Under the pieces are notes generated by a model. That model had not been told where the DNA came from, did no database searches, and saw nothing but the letters and a program-made list of their open reading frames with translations. A program made the translations under genes and the position numbers. Positions 16,308-25,103 of a stretch of 37,565 bases of DNA are shown in pieces. The DNA comes from Chlamydiales bacterium. GTDB taxonomy: Bacteria; Chlamydiota; Chlamydiia; Chlamydiales; Criblamydiaceae. Within the stretch, counting starts at the first letter, position 1. Every line of letters starts with the position of its first letter. The stretch lies in NCBI GenBank assembly GCA_024233575.1, contig JACKPN010000016.1, positions 1 through 37,565 of the forward strand, in the 5' to 3' direction.

Positions 16308-17015
16308 TCACCCCTCTAGCTTCGGGCTCTTTTCCTCTCTTTGGATATCATGTGCATCGCGATACTCTTGAATTCTGAGAACAATTTCACCGATGGCAAG
16401 ATCCGAGGTGTCGATGACAAAGGCATCTTCAGGTTGTATCAAGGGCGACACGTCGCGGGAGGAGTCGTAATGGTCACGGCGGTTGATATCCTCAAGGGTC
16501 TGTTCAAGGGTCAGATCGCGATACTGATCGGGATATTTGGCAACTAGTTCATCGAACCGACGTTTGGCGCGTACTTCCGGCCTTCCGGTCAGGAAAATCT
16601 TGATGTCGGCGTCGGGAAAGACGACAGAGCCCATATCGCGTCCTTCAAAAACAGCATTGACGTTATAGGCGAGGCGACGCTGCACTTCAAGAAGCTTCTC
16701 GCGTACCTCTTTGACAGCGCTCACCTGTGAGACTGCTTGTGTTACCTCCGGACCGCGTATCGCTGCCGTGACATCGCTATCGCCGACAAAATAGTGCTTT
16801 TCTCCATGCTTGACCTTGATGTTGTAATGAAACCGCTCCAAGTAGTCGATGATCGCTTGTTTGTCATCGGGATCAATCCCTTCATTAAGGATGCCCCATG
16901 TCAGGCTGCGGTACATGGCGCCGGTATCGAAATAGATGAACCCAATCTGTTCGGCAAGTTTTTTGGCGATGCTGCTTTTTCCTGTAGCGATCGGACCGTC
17001 AATAGTGATGATCAT
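16308..17015 (-). CDS. cmk: Cytidylate kinase
   Basis: Cmk phosphorylates CMP and dCMP using ATP, in the cytoplasm. The 235-residue protein begins MIITIDGPIATGKSSIAKKL, with the P-loop at residues 6-14. It continues with DTGAMYRSLTWG (nucleoside recognition) and GRDMGSVVFPDADIKIFL, all standard for bacterial Cmk. The end, HDIQREEKSPKLEG, is polar and variable. It lies 17 bases after cdsA and 4 bases before plsC, in the chlamydial order. Confidence 0.96.
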   Translation of the reverse strand: MIITIDGPIATGKSSIAKKLAEQIGFIYFDTGAMYRSLTWGILNEGIDPDDKQAIIDYLERFHYNIKVKHGEKHYFVGDSDVTAAIRGPEVTQAVSQVSAVKEVREKLLEVQRRLAYNVNAVFEGRDMGSVVFPDADIKIFLTGRPEVRAKRRFDELVAKYPDQYRDLTLEQTLEDINRRDHYDSSRDVSPLIQPEDAFVIDTSDLAIGEIVLRIQEYRDAHDIQREEKSPKLEG

Positions 17016-17032
17016 GAGCTGTCTCCTTCTGT

Positions 17033-17905
17033 CTAATAATGGAGTTTGAGAAAGATATAGAGCAAGGGTGATGTAAAGACTAGAGAATCAACAACATCAA
17101 GTATTCCTCCCAGGCCCGGCATCGTATTGCTGTCCTTGACGCCCATATCCCTTTTGAGGCGCGATTCGGCAAGATCGCCGAATTGGGCAAGGATGCCGAT
17201 CAGCAGCCCTAACCAGAGGCTTTGCCAGTATGTCAACAAAAACGGTGATGTTTCAAAAGCGTTATGGGCGACGAGACAGAGGATGGCGCTTGAGGCCACA
17301 GCAAAGCAAAGACCGGCAATCGCCCCTTCCCAGGTTTTGTTCGGACTGATATGGGCAAAGAACTTTGATTTGCCGAAGTTCTTACCGATGAAATATCCAC
17401 CGGTGTCGGTCATCTTGGTAACGAAGATCAAATAGAATAGCCACCAACGTCCATCCTGCGTGGGATTTCCGTTGAAATAATAGGTGATAGCGATGAGGCA
17501 ACTGAGGGGTATCGTCAGATATGCGACTCCAAAAGTGGTGACCGATAGGTTGACAAGAGGATCGCTGCCGCGGAAGAAATAGTAGCCAAAGATAATCAAC
17601 ATCGTAAGAGCGATAACGATCATCGGCAGAAGCAGCAGAGAAGGATGCTGGTAGCTAAGATAGATGGAAAAAATATACGCCACAGAACAGATGATTCCGG
17701 TGCGCTCTAGAGGCTTCATCCCTTTTTGCTGGGCAAGATGGTATAGTTCATACAGCGCGTAGCTGATAAATCCTGCGGTCAGAAGGACAAAGATGGGACG
17801 GAAAAAGGTGTTGGTAGCAAAATAGATCGCAAACAGGATCAAAGTGACGATCACAGCGCTGACAGTCAGCCGTTGCGACAGGTTGCTCATCTTGCTAAAA
17901 GACAT
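17033..17905 (-). CDS. cdsA: Phosphatidate cytidylyltransferase CdsA
   Basis: CdsA makes CDP-diacylglycerol from phosphatidate and CTP. The 290-residue membrane protein has seven to eight hydrophobic helices. The family signature is at the C-terminus: SRLKRDMGVKDSNTMPGLGG followed by ILDVVDSLVF. The usual pattern is PxHGGxxDRxD; here the His is Leu and the Arg is Val, a deviation that may be a chlamydial trait. The ATG at 17905 follows GGAGG. The gene lies between uppS and cmk with a 17-base gap on each side. Confidence 0.93.
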   Translation of the reverse strand: MSFSKMSNLSQRLTVSAVIVTLILFAIYFATNTFFRPIFVLLTAGFISYALYELYHLAQQKGMKPLERTGIICSVAYIFSIYLSYQHPSLLLLPMIVIALTMLIIFGYYFFRGSDPLVNLSVTTFGVAYLTIPLSCLIAITYYFNGNPTQDGRWWLFYLIFVTKMTDTGGYFIGKNFGKSKFFAHISPNKTWEGAIAGLCFAVASSAILCLVAHNAFETSPFLLTYWQSLWLGLLIGILAQFGDLAESRLKRDMGVKDSNTMPGLGGILDVVDSLVFTSPLLYIFLKLHY

Positions 17906-17922
17906 GGTATATCCTCCATTGA

Positions 17923-18669
17923 TCAGTTTCCATGGCGTCGCTCACGGTTTTGAAAACAGCAGACCGCCTCAAGTAGATGTGCGGGCGTAAACTCAGGCCA
18001 TAGCGCCTCTGCGATATAAAGTTCAGAATATGATATCTGCCAAGTTAAGAAATTGCTGATGCGTTTTTCGCCGCTTGTCCGGATAAAGAGATCGGGATCG
18101 GACCATGTGGCGGTGTCCAGGTAGCTGTTGAGCAGACCCTCATCAATATCTGAGCTGTTCAATTTCTTCGACAGACAGTCATCAACGATTTGTTTGCAGG
18201 CACGGCAAATCTCATCACGGCTGCCATAGTTGACAGCGAGAACCATATCGACTTGATCGCATGCGGCAGTGTATCTTTTAGTTTCTGCGATGGTATCCTG
18301 CACTTCCTTTGGAATCTTGCTGAGGTTGCCAATGGTTTGCAAGCGGATGCCGTTCTCTATCATGGTGTCACATTGGTCGATGAGGTAGCTTTGCAGCAAC
18401 CACATTAATGCATCGATCTCGTCTTGGGAGCGGTTCCAGTTTTCTGTGGAGAAAATATAGAATGTGACTACTTTGACACCTAAAGCCTTGGCTGCTTGGA
18501 CGATGCGGATAAGGTTGTCAGCGCCGTGCTGATGTCCATAGCTGGCGTCATGCCCATAATGTGCCGCCCAGCGGCGGTTGCCGTCGGGGATGATAGCTAC
18601 ATGATGCGGTATACTCTGCGGATCAAGGCGCGCAAGCTCTTCCGTATTGTATATTTGCGTCATCGTCAT
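17923..18669 (-). CDS. uppS: Isoprenyl transferase (undecaprenyl diphosphate synthase)
   Basis: UppS condenses isopentenyl diphosphate with farnesyl diphosphate to make the C55 carrier lipid for peptidoglycan precursors. The 248-residue cis-prenyltransferase shows IIPDGNRRWA (catalytic D29), TFYIFSTENWNR, and the C-terminal DLFIRTSGEKRISNFLTWQ with the diphosphate-binding arginines. Its start overlaps the purA stop by four bases (ATGA); a second ATG two codons in is an alternative. The carrier lipid connects this operon with murE and ftsI elsewhere in the window. Confidence 0.96.
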   Translation of the reverse strand: MTMTQIYNTEELARLDPQSIPHHVAIIPDGNRRWAAHYGHDASYGHQHGADNLIRIVQAAKALGVKVVTFYIFSTENWNRSQDEIDALMWLLQSYLIDQCDTMIENGIRLQTIGNLSKIPKEVQDTIAETKRYTAACDQVDMVLAVNYGSRDEICRACKQIVDDCLSKKLNSSDIDEGLLNSYLDTATWSDPDLFIRTSGEKRISNFLTWQISYSELYIAEALWPEFTPAHLLEAVCCFQNRERRHGN

Positions 18670-19967
18670 CGTACTGCCACCTCGTGGGTGAAAGGGTCAT
18701 TGACGATGATAGTCTTTTCTCTTTCCGGACCTAAGGATAGGACGCTGATCGGCACACCGCATAGCTGTTCAATGCGCTGCAAATAAGCGCGGGCATTAGA
18801 CGGTAGAGCATCGATAGAGGTGATATTTTCTGTCGTTGTCAGCCATCCAGGCAGTGTTTCGTAGATCGGGATGATCTTTTCGATGTCGCAGGAGAGCGTT
18901 GGCAGATGCTCAGTGCGGACGCCGTCGATGGAGTATGCCACACAGATATTGATGGTCTCTTGATTATCGAGGATGTCTAACTTAGTCAGTGCAAGTGAAT
19001 CGAGGCTGTTGTAGCGAACAGCGGTGCGTGCCAGAACGGCGTCGAACCAGCCGATCCGCCGTTTTCTTCCTGTCGTCGTCCCAAACTCGCGTGCACTTTG
19101 ATGGTCGAGGAATGAGTTTTTTTCTTCTGAAGGAAGGGGGCCGTTACCGACGCGTGTGGTATAAGCTTTGATGACGCCGATGACGTGGTCGATAGCGCGT
19201 GGGCCGATGCCGGCACCGACACAGATGCCTGATGCTGTCGTGTTCGATGATGTCACATAAGGATAAGTTCCGACTGTGATGTCGAGAAATGTACCTTGAG
19301 CCCCTTCAAGGAGGATGTTTTCACCTTTTTCGAGCGCTTCATGGATTCGTGTTTCGACATCGACGACATAAGGGCGGAGCGTATCGGCATAACTGCTATA
19401 CTCCTCCAACAGCAGTTCATATGAGAGGGCAGCTTCGTTGTAAAGTTTAGTCAGCTTTTCATTTTTCAAGGTGAGTACGCTTTTCAGCAACTTAGGGAAC
19501 AGGTCATTGCGAACAAGTTCACCAATACGAATGCCTATCCTGTTAGCCTTGTCGACATAGCAGGGGCCGATGCCGCGCCCTGTTGTGCCGATGAAGCGCT
19601 CGCCTTTTTTTGCTTCGAGGAGTGTGTCAAGCAGACAATGATAGGGGAAGATTACATGGGCCGCGGGAGATAGCCATAACCTCTCTTTAGTGTCGATACC
19701 GCGCTCTTCCAAGCTTTTAATCTCATGAATTAGCACTTTCGGGTCGATGACAGTGCCTGCGCCGATGTAGCATTGGGTGTTTGGGTGGAGGATGCCTGAC
19801 GGTATAAGGTGCAGCTTGTATTCCAAATCGCCAATCTGGATCGTATGGCCGGCGTTGTTACCACCCTGAGCACGCACAATATGCTGCGCCGATCCGGTGA
19901 ACAGATCGATTATTTTTCCTTTTCCCTCATCGCCCCATTGGGTTCCGACAACAACGACACTTGGCAT
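18666..19967 (-). CDS. purA: Adenylosuccinate synthetase
   Basis: PurA joins IMP and aspartate using GTP, the first committed step to AMP. The 433-residue protein starts at the ATG whose complement is 19965-19967 (MPSVVVVGTQ), after GAGGG; an upstream TTG is not needed. WGDEGKGK at 11-18 binds GTP. The IMP-binding signature GTTTGRKRRIGWFD and QGTFLDITVGTYPYVTSSNT are canonical. Vertebrate-pathogenic chlamydiae generally lack purA, so its presence favours an environmental chlamydia. No purB is in the window. It is 67 bases after lepA and coupled to uppS. Confidence 0.97.
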   Translation of the reverse strand: MPSVVVVGTQWGDEGKGKIIDLFTGSAQHIVRAQGGNNAGHTIQIGDLEYKLHLIPSGILHPNTQCYIGAGTVIDPKVLIHEIKSLEERGIDTKERLWLSPAAHVIFPYHCLLDTLLEAKKGERFIGTTGRGIGPCYVDKANRIGIRIGELVRNDLFPKLLKSVLTLKNEKLTKLYNEAALSYELLLEEYSSYADTLRPYVVDVETRIHEALEKGENILLEGAQGTFLDITVGTYPYVTSSNTTASGICVGAGIGPRAIDHVIGVIKAYTTRVGNGPLPSEEKNSFLDHQSAREFGTTTGRKRRIGWFDAVLARTAVRYNSLDSLALTKLDILDNQETINICVAYSIDGVRTEHLPTLSCDIEKIIPIYETLPGWLTTTENITSIDALPSNARAYLQRIEQLCGVPISVLSLGPEREKTIIVNDPFTHEVAVR

Positions 19968-20034
19968 AATATATACCCTCAATAAACCCTACAAAGAATA
20001 GCACATTAGACTTTGCGATGTGAAGGATTAAAGA

Positions 20035-21843
20035 CTATTCGCCGGCTTTAAGCACTTCCATAAATGCATTTTGCGGAATGGTAACCTTGCCGATCTCTTT
20101 CATGCGTTTCTTACCTTTTTTCTGCTTTTCCCATAGTTTGCGCTTTCTAGTGATATCGCCGCCGTAACATTTTGCCGTGACGTTCTTGGAAAGGGCAGAG
20201 ATGGTCTCGCGGGCAACGATCTTGCCGCCGATTGCCGCTTGGATCGGCACTTTGAATAACTGCCTGGGAATGACCTCTTTGAGCTTGGTACAAATGCCGC
20301 GGCCTTTTGATTCGGCCTTGCTTCGGTGCACCAAAGTAGAGAAGGCGTCCACAGGCTCTTCATTAACACGGATCTCCAACTTCACGATATCGCTCTCTTC
20401 ATAACTGTCGAATTCATAATCGAAAGAACCGTAGCCTTTTGTGACAGATTTCAGCTTGTCGTTGAAGTCGGTGATGATTTCGTTAAGCGGAAGACGATAG
20501 GTAAGAAGCAAGCGCTTAGTGTCCATTGTTTCAGTATTAACAGGAATGCCTCGCTTCTCTTTGCACAGGTTCATTACGGGACCGAGAAAGTCTGAAGGCA
20601 CCATAATGTGGCACTTGATCCACGGCTCTTCTATCCATTCGATGGTGCTGGGGTCGGGATAGTGGGCCGGACTATCGATCTCTTTTGTTGAACCGTCGGG
20701 AAGGATCAGTCGGTAGATAACGCTGGGAGCTGTAGAGATGATGTCGACGTCGAACTCTCTCTGTATCCGCTCAAAAGTGATCTCCAGGTGAAGCAGACCT
20801 AGGAAACCGCAGCGGAAGCCAAAACCCAGAGCCATGCTGCTTTCCTGTTCGATATGGAGAGCGGAATCGTTGAGCTGTAATTTCACAAGGGCGTCACGCA
20901 ACGCTTCAAAGTCAGAAGTGTCAATGGGATAAATGCCGGCAAAGACAACGGGAGTGATGTTCTTGAATCCGGGAAGCGGCTCGGGTGCAGCGTGTTTTTG
21001 TTCGGTAACGGTGTCGCCGATCTTGACATCGCTAGTGTTTTTGATGTTGCCGATGAAGTAGCCGACTTCGCCGGGGCGGAGACAGTCAACAGCCTTCTCG
21101 CTAGGGGAAAAGATTCCTACTTCTAGAACTTCAAGTGTTTTTCCTGTCGCCATCATCTTCACTTGAGAGCCTTTGCGTATTGTTCCGCTGATGATGCGGA
21201 TGTAGACCATGACGCCGCGGTAAGTGTCGTAGTGGGAGTCGAAGACGAGAGCGCGCAGGCGGTCATCGACAGGTTCTTTTGGCGGGGGGACATCGCGGAT
21301 TAGGTGTTCGAGAATCTCTTTAATGCCGATGCCGGTCTTTGCCGAGCAGGAAACGGTGTTGCTCGTGTCCAGGCCAATAACCTCTTCGATTTGCCGCTTG
21401 ACCTCTTCGGGATCGGCAGCGGGGAGGTCGATCTTGTTAAGGACCGGGACGATCTCTAGATTACGTTCGACGGCAAGGTGGACGTTCGCCAGCGTTTGCG
21501 CCTGAACGCCTTGAGCGGCATCGACGACGAGAAGCGCTCCTTCGCAAGCGGAAAGTGAACGTGATACCTCGTAGGAGAAGTCTACGTGTCCAGGCGTGTC
21601 GATTAGGTTGATCTGATACGTTTCGCCATCGTCCGTGGTGTAGTACATGGTGACAGGGTGTGCTTTGATCGTGATGCCACGCTCGCGCTCGAGATCCATA
21701 TCGTCGAGAAGCTGCTCTTGCATGTCCCGCTGTGCGACAGTGTGTGTCAGCTCAAGCATTCTGTCAGCAATCGTCGACTTGCCATGGTCGATGTGGGCGA
21801 TGATCGAAAAATTGCGGATATTTTCACGGTTGTATGCGGTCAT
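20035..21843 (-). CDS. lepA: Elongation factor 4 (LepA), ribosome-acting GTPase
   Basis: LepA is a membrane- and ribosome-associated GTPase that aids translation initiation and recovery from stalling. The 602-residue length is typical. Motifs: P-loop AHIDHGKST, switch DMDLERERGITIKA, DTPGHVDF, and NKIDLPAA. The LepA-specific C-terminal domain is recognisable in FRCGFLGLLHLE and in AKCYGGDITRKRKLWEKQK near the end. It probably heads the lepA-purA-uppS-cdsA-cmk-plsC run, although the 67-base gap to purA could hold a promoter. A repeat element lies just upstream. Confidence 0.97.
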   Translation of the reverse strand: MTAYNRENIRNFSIIAHIDHGKSTIADRMLELTHTVAQRDMQEQLLDDMDLERERGITIKAHPVTMYYTTDDGETYQINLIDTPGHVDFSYEVSRSLSACEGALLVVDAAQGVQAQTLANVHLAVERNLEIVPVLNKIDLPAADPEEVKRQIEEVIGLDTSNTVSCSAKTGIGIKEILEHLIRDVPPPKEPVDDRLRALVFDSHYDTYRGVMVYIRIISGTIRKGSQVKMMATGKTLEVLEVGIFSPSEKAVDCLRPGEVGYFIGNIKNTSDVKIGDTVTEQKHAAPEPLPGFKNITPVVFAGIYPIDTSDFEALRDALVKLQLNDSALHIEQESSMALGFGFRCGFLGLLHLEITFERIQREFDVDIISTAPSVIYRLILPDGSTKEIDSPAHYPDPSTIEWIEEPWIKCHIMVPSDFLGPVMNLCKEKRGIPVNTETMDTKRLLLTYRLPLNEIITDFNDKLKSVTKGYGSFDYEFDSYEESDIVKLEIRVNEEPVDAFSTLVHRSKAESKGRGICTKLKEVIPRQLFKVPIQAAIGGKIVARETISALSKNVTAKCYGGDITRKRKLWEKQKKGKKRMKEIGKVTIPQNAFMEVLKAGE

Positions 21844-21881
21844 GGATATTCCCTTGTTAGATGGAAATTATACCTGAATCA

Positions 21882-22041
21882 AGAGCTACTTGCAAAATGA
21901 TTTGGGGCGTTTTTCCTGGATATTTCCGTCTCACTTCGTCTTCGTTCTCGCAAACTGTCATCAGTTTGCTTCGGACTCCGCTCTTTGTGAGCCGCAAAAT
22001 TGCTAGAAAAACCACATCCAACTAATTTTGCAAGTGGCTCT
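21882..22041 (+). repeat. Dispersed palindromic repeat, family B, copy 2 (complete)
   Basis: The 160-bp element has terminal inverted repeats AGAGCTACTTGCAAAAT (21882-21898) and, at 22025-22041, its complement with one mismatch. The centre is the hairpin GCAAACTG/CAGTTTGC, and the two arms resemble each other over most of their length, so the whole unit could form one long imperfect hairpin. It resembles 529-674 in direct orientation. Imperfect direct repeats flank it (CTGAATCAAGAG at 21874; CTGAAGTCAAGAG at 22040). It lies between lepA and the thiamine pyrophosphokinase gene, 4 bases from the latter's stop. Confidence 0.85.
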
Positions 22042-22045
22042 GAAG

Positions 22046-22681
22046 TCAAGAGGTCAACTTCTCTAAGGTGCAGAGGAGCGTTCCCTCCTCAAGGAAGATA
22101 TTTACCGAGTCGGCAACGCAAACATTGGAGACGCTAAGGAAATCGCTATTAAGCTCGCAACCATCAAGCTCCCATTTTAATCCTGATGTTTTCACGCGCG
22201 AGACCGGAGAGCCTAAAGGTAGAAGGGAGATTCGTTGCCCGCGTTCAACTTCGAGAATGCTATTTTGTGTGATAATAAATATCTCTTCCTGTTCTGTTTC
22301 GCAGTTGATCAGCTCGGGGTGGCGCGCCATCAAATAAAGCGTGGCCAGGTGGTGGTCGCAGCGTCCGCCTAGAGCGCCAAGAAGGAGAATATTCTCTGCA
22401 CCTAGGTCGATTGCTTCTTCGACGGCAAGTTCTAAGTCGGTCTCATCTTTATCTGTCGGGTAGCTTTTGATGGTAATTCCCTCGTATGCATCGAGGAGTT
22501 CAGGAGACAGGGAGTCTAAGTCGCCGATGATCATATCAGGGTTGAGCTCCATCGCATCCAGATGGCGGAGGCCGCCGTCAACAGCAATAAGATGAGCTTT
22601 TTGACGGGTAATGATCTGCCGGGTTAGAGGATAATCGTCGATGACTCCGTTAGCGACGAGGATGTAATCATTCATTGTCAT
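22046..22681 (-). CDS. Thiamine pyrophosphokinase
   Basis: This enzyme transfers pyrophosphate from ATP to thiamine, giving the cofactor thiamine diphosphate in the cytoplasm. The 211-residue protein has the two-domain TPK pattern: AVDGGLRHLD (33-42), PDMIIGDLDS (48-57), SYPTDKDETDLELA (about 73-86) and GALGGRCDHHLA, then a beta-rich C-terminal part that binds thiamine (SLLPLGSPVSRVKTSGLKW). Either ATG (complement 22679-22681 or 22673-22675) is possible. It starts 14 bases after the tRNA-Leu gene on the same strand and may share its transcript. Having TPK implies uptake of thiamine from the host. Confidence 0.92.
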   Translation of the reverse strand: MTMNDYILVANGVIDDYPLTRQIITRQKAHLIAVDGGLRHLDAMELNPDMIIGDLDSLSPELLDAYEGITIKSYPTDKDETDLELAVEEAIDLGAENILLLGALGGRCDHHLATLYLMARHPELINCETEQEEIFIITQNSILEVERGQRISLLPLGSPVSRVKTSGLKWELDGCELNSDFLSVSNVCVADSVNIFLEEGTLLCTLEKLTS

Positions 22682-22695
22682 TCCAGGAAAAATGA

Positions 22696-22779
22696 TGCGG
22701 CTAAGATGACTCGAACATCCACGGAGTTGCCCCCACTAGCACCTGAAGCTAGCGCGTCTACCAATTCCGCCATAGCCGC
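22696..22779 (-). tRNA. tRNA-Leu (anticodon CAG)
   Basis: An 84-nt class II tRNA reads on the minus strand. The acceptor stem GCGGCTA/TAGCCGC is perfect, the D arm carries TGGTAGACGC, the anticodon stem CTAGC/GCTAG closes the loop TTCAGGT, a long variable arm follows (GGGGGCAACTCC), and the T loop is GTTCGAGTC. Anticodon CAG reads CTG. CCA is not encoded; the discriminator is A. Confidence 0.97.
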
Positions 22780-22855
22780 ATAAAGATCGAAATCTTAGCA
22801 ATTTATTCCTTTTATGTCTATATTTCTTTGAGCAATAATCAACAAGGAGTAGGCG

Positions 22856-23062
22856 ATGATATATCAAACACAGGGACAAGGAATCGCACCAAAATGGGGA
22901 GATGCTGAAGCAGATACAAAGGTTGAAGAGTTAAATAGCCGTTGCTGGGCATATTGGGCGCTTCGCATCCAAGATATTGGCAATGCGCTAGCTGTCGGCA
23001 TCCTGCCGCAATCGATCGGCGATCTCTTGTCAGACCAAGAGGACATCTATCGTAAGGTTTGA
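22856..23062 (+). CDS. Small hypothetical protein
   Basis: The 68-residue frame starts at ATG 22856 with an AAGGAG ribosome site 6 bases upstream, which makes expression likely. The product is soluble, slightly acidic and rich in Trp and Gln (QTQGQGIAPKWGD, NSRCWAYWALRIQDIG). I recognise no family. It is followed after 43 bases by the DUF202-like gene and lies downstream of the divergent tRNA-Leu. Confidence 0.6.
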   Translation: MIYQTQGQGIAPKWGDAEADTKVEELNSRCWAYWALRIQDIGNALAVGILPQSIGDLLSDQEDIYRKV

Positions 23063-23105
23063 CTTTAGGAACCGAGGCTGTCATTATCCGCTATAAGAGG
23101 TGATC

Positions 23106-23474
23106 ATGACAGCAGGACCTTCCTACGAGGAACATCTAACAGCCAAGAAGGAAAGCATGGAGCGCACCTCCGTGCTCGCCAACGAGCGAACCTATGCGGC
23201 ATGGATCCGCACAGGATTGACGTCGCTAGCGACAGGGCTTGCAGTGGCAAAGTTCCTCGTCGGCTCCCTCCCTCCTTACCATGCTGAGTTTATCGCTTTG
23301 ATCCTCATTACTTTCGGCGGTTTATGCTTCGCTTTGGCAGCATGGCGCTATGATCATGTAGCACAGAGGCTTGTCAGCACCCACGTCTCTGGTGCGCCGC
23401 GTCTTTTTCTCGTTTTCTTAAGTAGCATGCTTGTCCTCTGCGTTCTTTTGGCCATATGGGGAATTTTCGTTTGA
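23106..23474 (+). CDS. DUF202/YidH-family inner-membrane protein
   Basis: The 122-residue protein has three membrane helices (about residues 40-58, 65-85 and 100-121) and the family signature LANERTYAAWIRTGLTSLAT before the first helix. ATG 23106 follows AAGAGG; a GTG two codons upstream is the outer limit of the frame. YidH-type proteins have no established function. The gene is 63 bases upstream of the HAD-TPP fusion and may be co-transcribed with it. Confidence 0.88.
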   Translation: MTAGPSYEEHLTAKKESMERTSVLANERTYAAWIRTGLTSLATGLAVAKFLVGSLPPYHAEFIALILITFGGLCFALAAWRYDHVAQRLVSTHVSGAPRLFLVFLSSMLVLCVLLAIWGIFV

Positions 23475-23537
23475 ATCATTCAAAAAAATCCTTTACAAGG
23501 AAGATGTGGATCTCTCTTGAAATAGGATAAATTTTGC

Positions 23538-25103
23538 ATGGATAAGCAAGCCACCCGTCAGCCAACAGTCACCATTTCTCCGGAAAAATTTCATGCCGTC
23601 ATCTTTGATATGGATGGCGTCATCACTAAGACGGCCAACGTTCACGCCAAAGCGTGGAAGCGGCTGTTCGATGAATATCTGAAAGAACGCGCCGAAAAAA
23701 GTGGCGAGCCGTTCGTTCCTTTCGCAGCCGACAGCGACTACGGAAAATATGTCGACGGCAAGCCGCGCTACGAGGGAATTGAAAGCTTCCTCCGTTCGCG
23801 TGGTATCGAGCTGCCTTGGGGGGAGCGCGACGACTCTGACGATAGAGAGACAATCTGCGGGCTTGCCAACAAGAAAAATCGGATGTTTCAAGAAACGATA
23901 CGTGCTGAGGGTGTTGAGGCTTACCCTTCAACAGTCGACCTAATCCATCAGCTGAAGAAGCGGGGGATCAAAGTGGCTGTTATCAGCTCCAGCAAAAATT
24001 GCGTTGAAGTGTTGAAAAGTGCAGGTGTTCTTGATCTTTTTGAGGCTAAAGTTGATGGAATCGACTCGGAGGCGCGAAAAATTCAGGGCAAACCGAAGCC
24101 GGACATCTTCCTTGAGGCAGCAAAAGAACTAGGTGAGTCGCCGGACCGCTCGATCGTTATCGAAGATGCCATCTCCGGAGTTCAGGCAGGATCAGAAGGC
24201 AACTTTGGCCTGGTGATCGGTGTTGATCGTATCGGCCATGCGCCCCTTCTTCTGGAGAACGGAGCCGATGTTGTCGTAAAAGATTTGGATGAGGTGCAGG
24301 TTCTTGACCCTCAAGTAAAAAAAGATGCACTTCAATCAGTCGACGAGATCCTTGAGCAGTGTTCCACAAAGAAGGTAGCAATTTTTCTTGATTACGACGG
24401 TACGATGACGCCGATCGTCGACCGTCCCGACATGGCGATTATGTCAGAGTCGATGCGCGACACATTAAAGTCTGTCATCAAGAAATTTACTGTAGGCATC
24501 ATTAGCGGTCGCGACCTCAAAGATGTTCAAAATCTTGTGGGTGTCGAAGGGATCTTCTATGCTGGAAGCCATGGATTCGACATTGCAGGCCCTCATGGTG
24601 AGCGTTTTGAGAATGAAGAGGTCGTTAAGTTTGTCCCCTCCATCGCTGAAGCCGAAGCAGAATTGCGCGAGAAGCTTAAGAATATTGAAGGAAGTTTGGT
24701 CGAAAGGAAAAAATATGGTGTCGCCGCGCATTATCGCCTCGTAGCCCCTAAAGAGCAGCATCTTGTGGAGGAGGCTGTCGATGAAGTGCACGACAAGCAT
24801 CATGACCTCCGTAAAACCCGTGGCAAGATGGTTTTTGAATTGCAACCGAAAATGGAGTGGCATAAAGGGAAGGCTCTATTATGGCTTCTGCATCGTCTCG
24901 GATTAGATAAAGACGATGTCCTTACTTTTTACATTGGCGATGATGTCACTGATGAGGATGCTTTTAAAGTATTGATCGGCAAGGGAATTGCTATTTTTGT
25001 GATCACCGAAGAACGCCCTTCCGCGGCATCGTACACTTTGAAAAATCCTGAGCAGGTCGGCGTCTTTTTACAAACTCTGTTAGACGAGGCCGGCCATGAG
25101 TAA
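23538..25103 (+). CDS. Fusion of beta-phosphoglucomutase-like HAD hydrolase and trehalose-6-phosphate phosphatase
   Basis: The 521-residue protein contains two HAD units. The first (about 18-255) begins FDMDGVITKT (D24, D26) and has ISSSKN, KPKPDIF and VIEDAISGVQAG, like beta-phosphoglucomutase. The second (about 278-515) begins FLDYDGTMTPI (D285, D287), contains IISGRDL, YAGSHGFDI, KMVFELQPKMEWHKGKAL and GDDVTDEDAF, the OtsB pattern that dephosphorylates trehalose-6-phosphate. It overlaps the GH65 gene by 8 bases. The order HAD-TPP-GH65 equals the domain order of mycobacterial OtsB1 (Rv2006), where all three are one chain. Together they could make trehalose and split it to glucose phosphates. 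No otsA is nearby. Confidence 0.93.
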   Translation: MDKQATRQPTVTISPEKFHAVIFDMDGVITKTANVHAKAWKRLFDEYLKERAEKSGEPFVPFAADSDYGKYVDGKPRYEGIESFLRSRGIELPWGERDDSDDRETICGLANKKNRMFQETIRAEGVEAYPSTVDLIHQLKKRGIKVAVISSSKNCVEVLKSAGVLDLFEAKVDGIDSEARKIQGKPKPDIFLEAAKELGESPDRSIVIEDAISGVQAGSEGNFGLVIGVDRIGHAPLLLENGADVVVKDLDEVQVLDPQVKKDALQSVDEILEQCSTKKVAIFLDYDGTMTPIVDRPDMAIMSESMRDTLKSVIKKFTVGIISGRDLKDVQNLVGVEGIFYAGSHGFDIAGPHGERFENEEVVKFVPSIAEAEAELREKLKNIEGSLVERKKYGVAAHYRLVAPKEQHLVEEAVDEVHDKHHDLRKTRGKMVFELQPKMEWHKGKALLWLLHRLGLDKDDVLTFYIGDDVTDEDAFKVLIGKGIAIFVITEERPSAASYTLKNPEQVGVFLQTLLDEAGHE

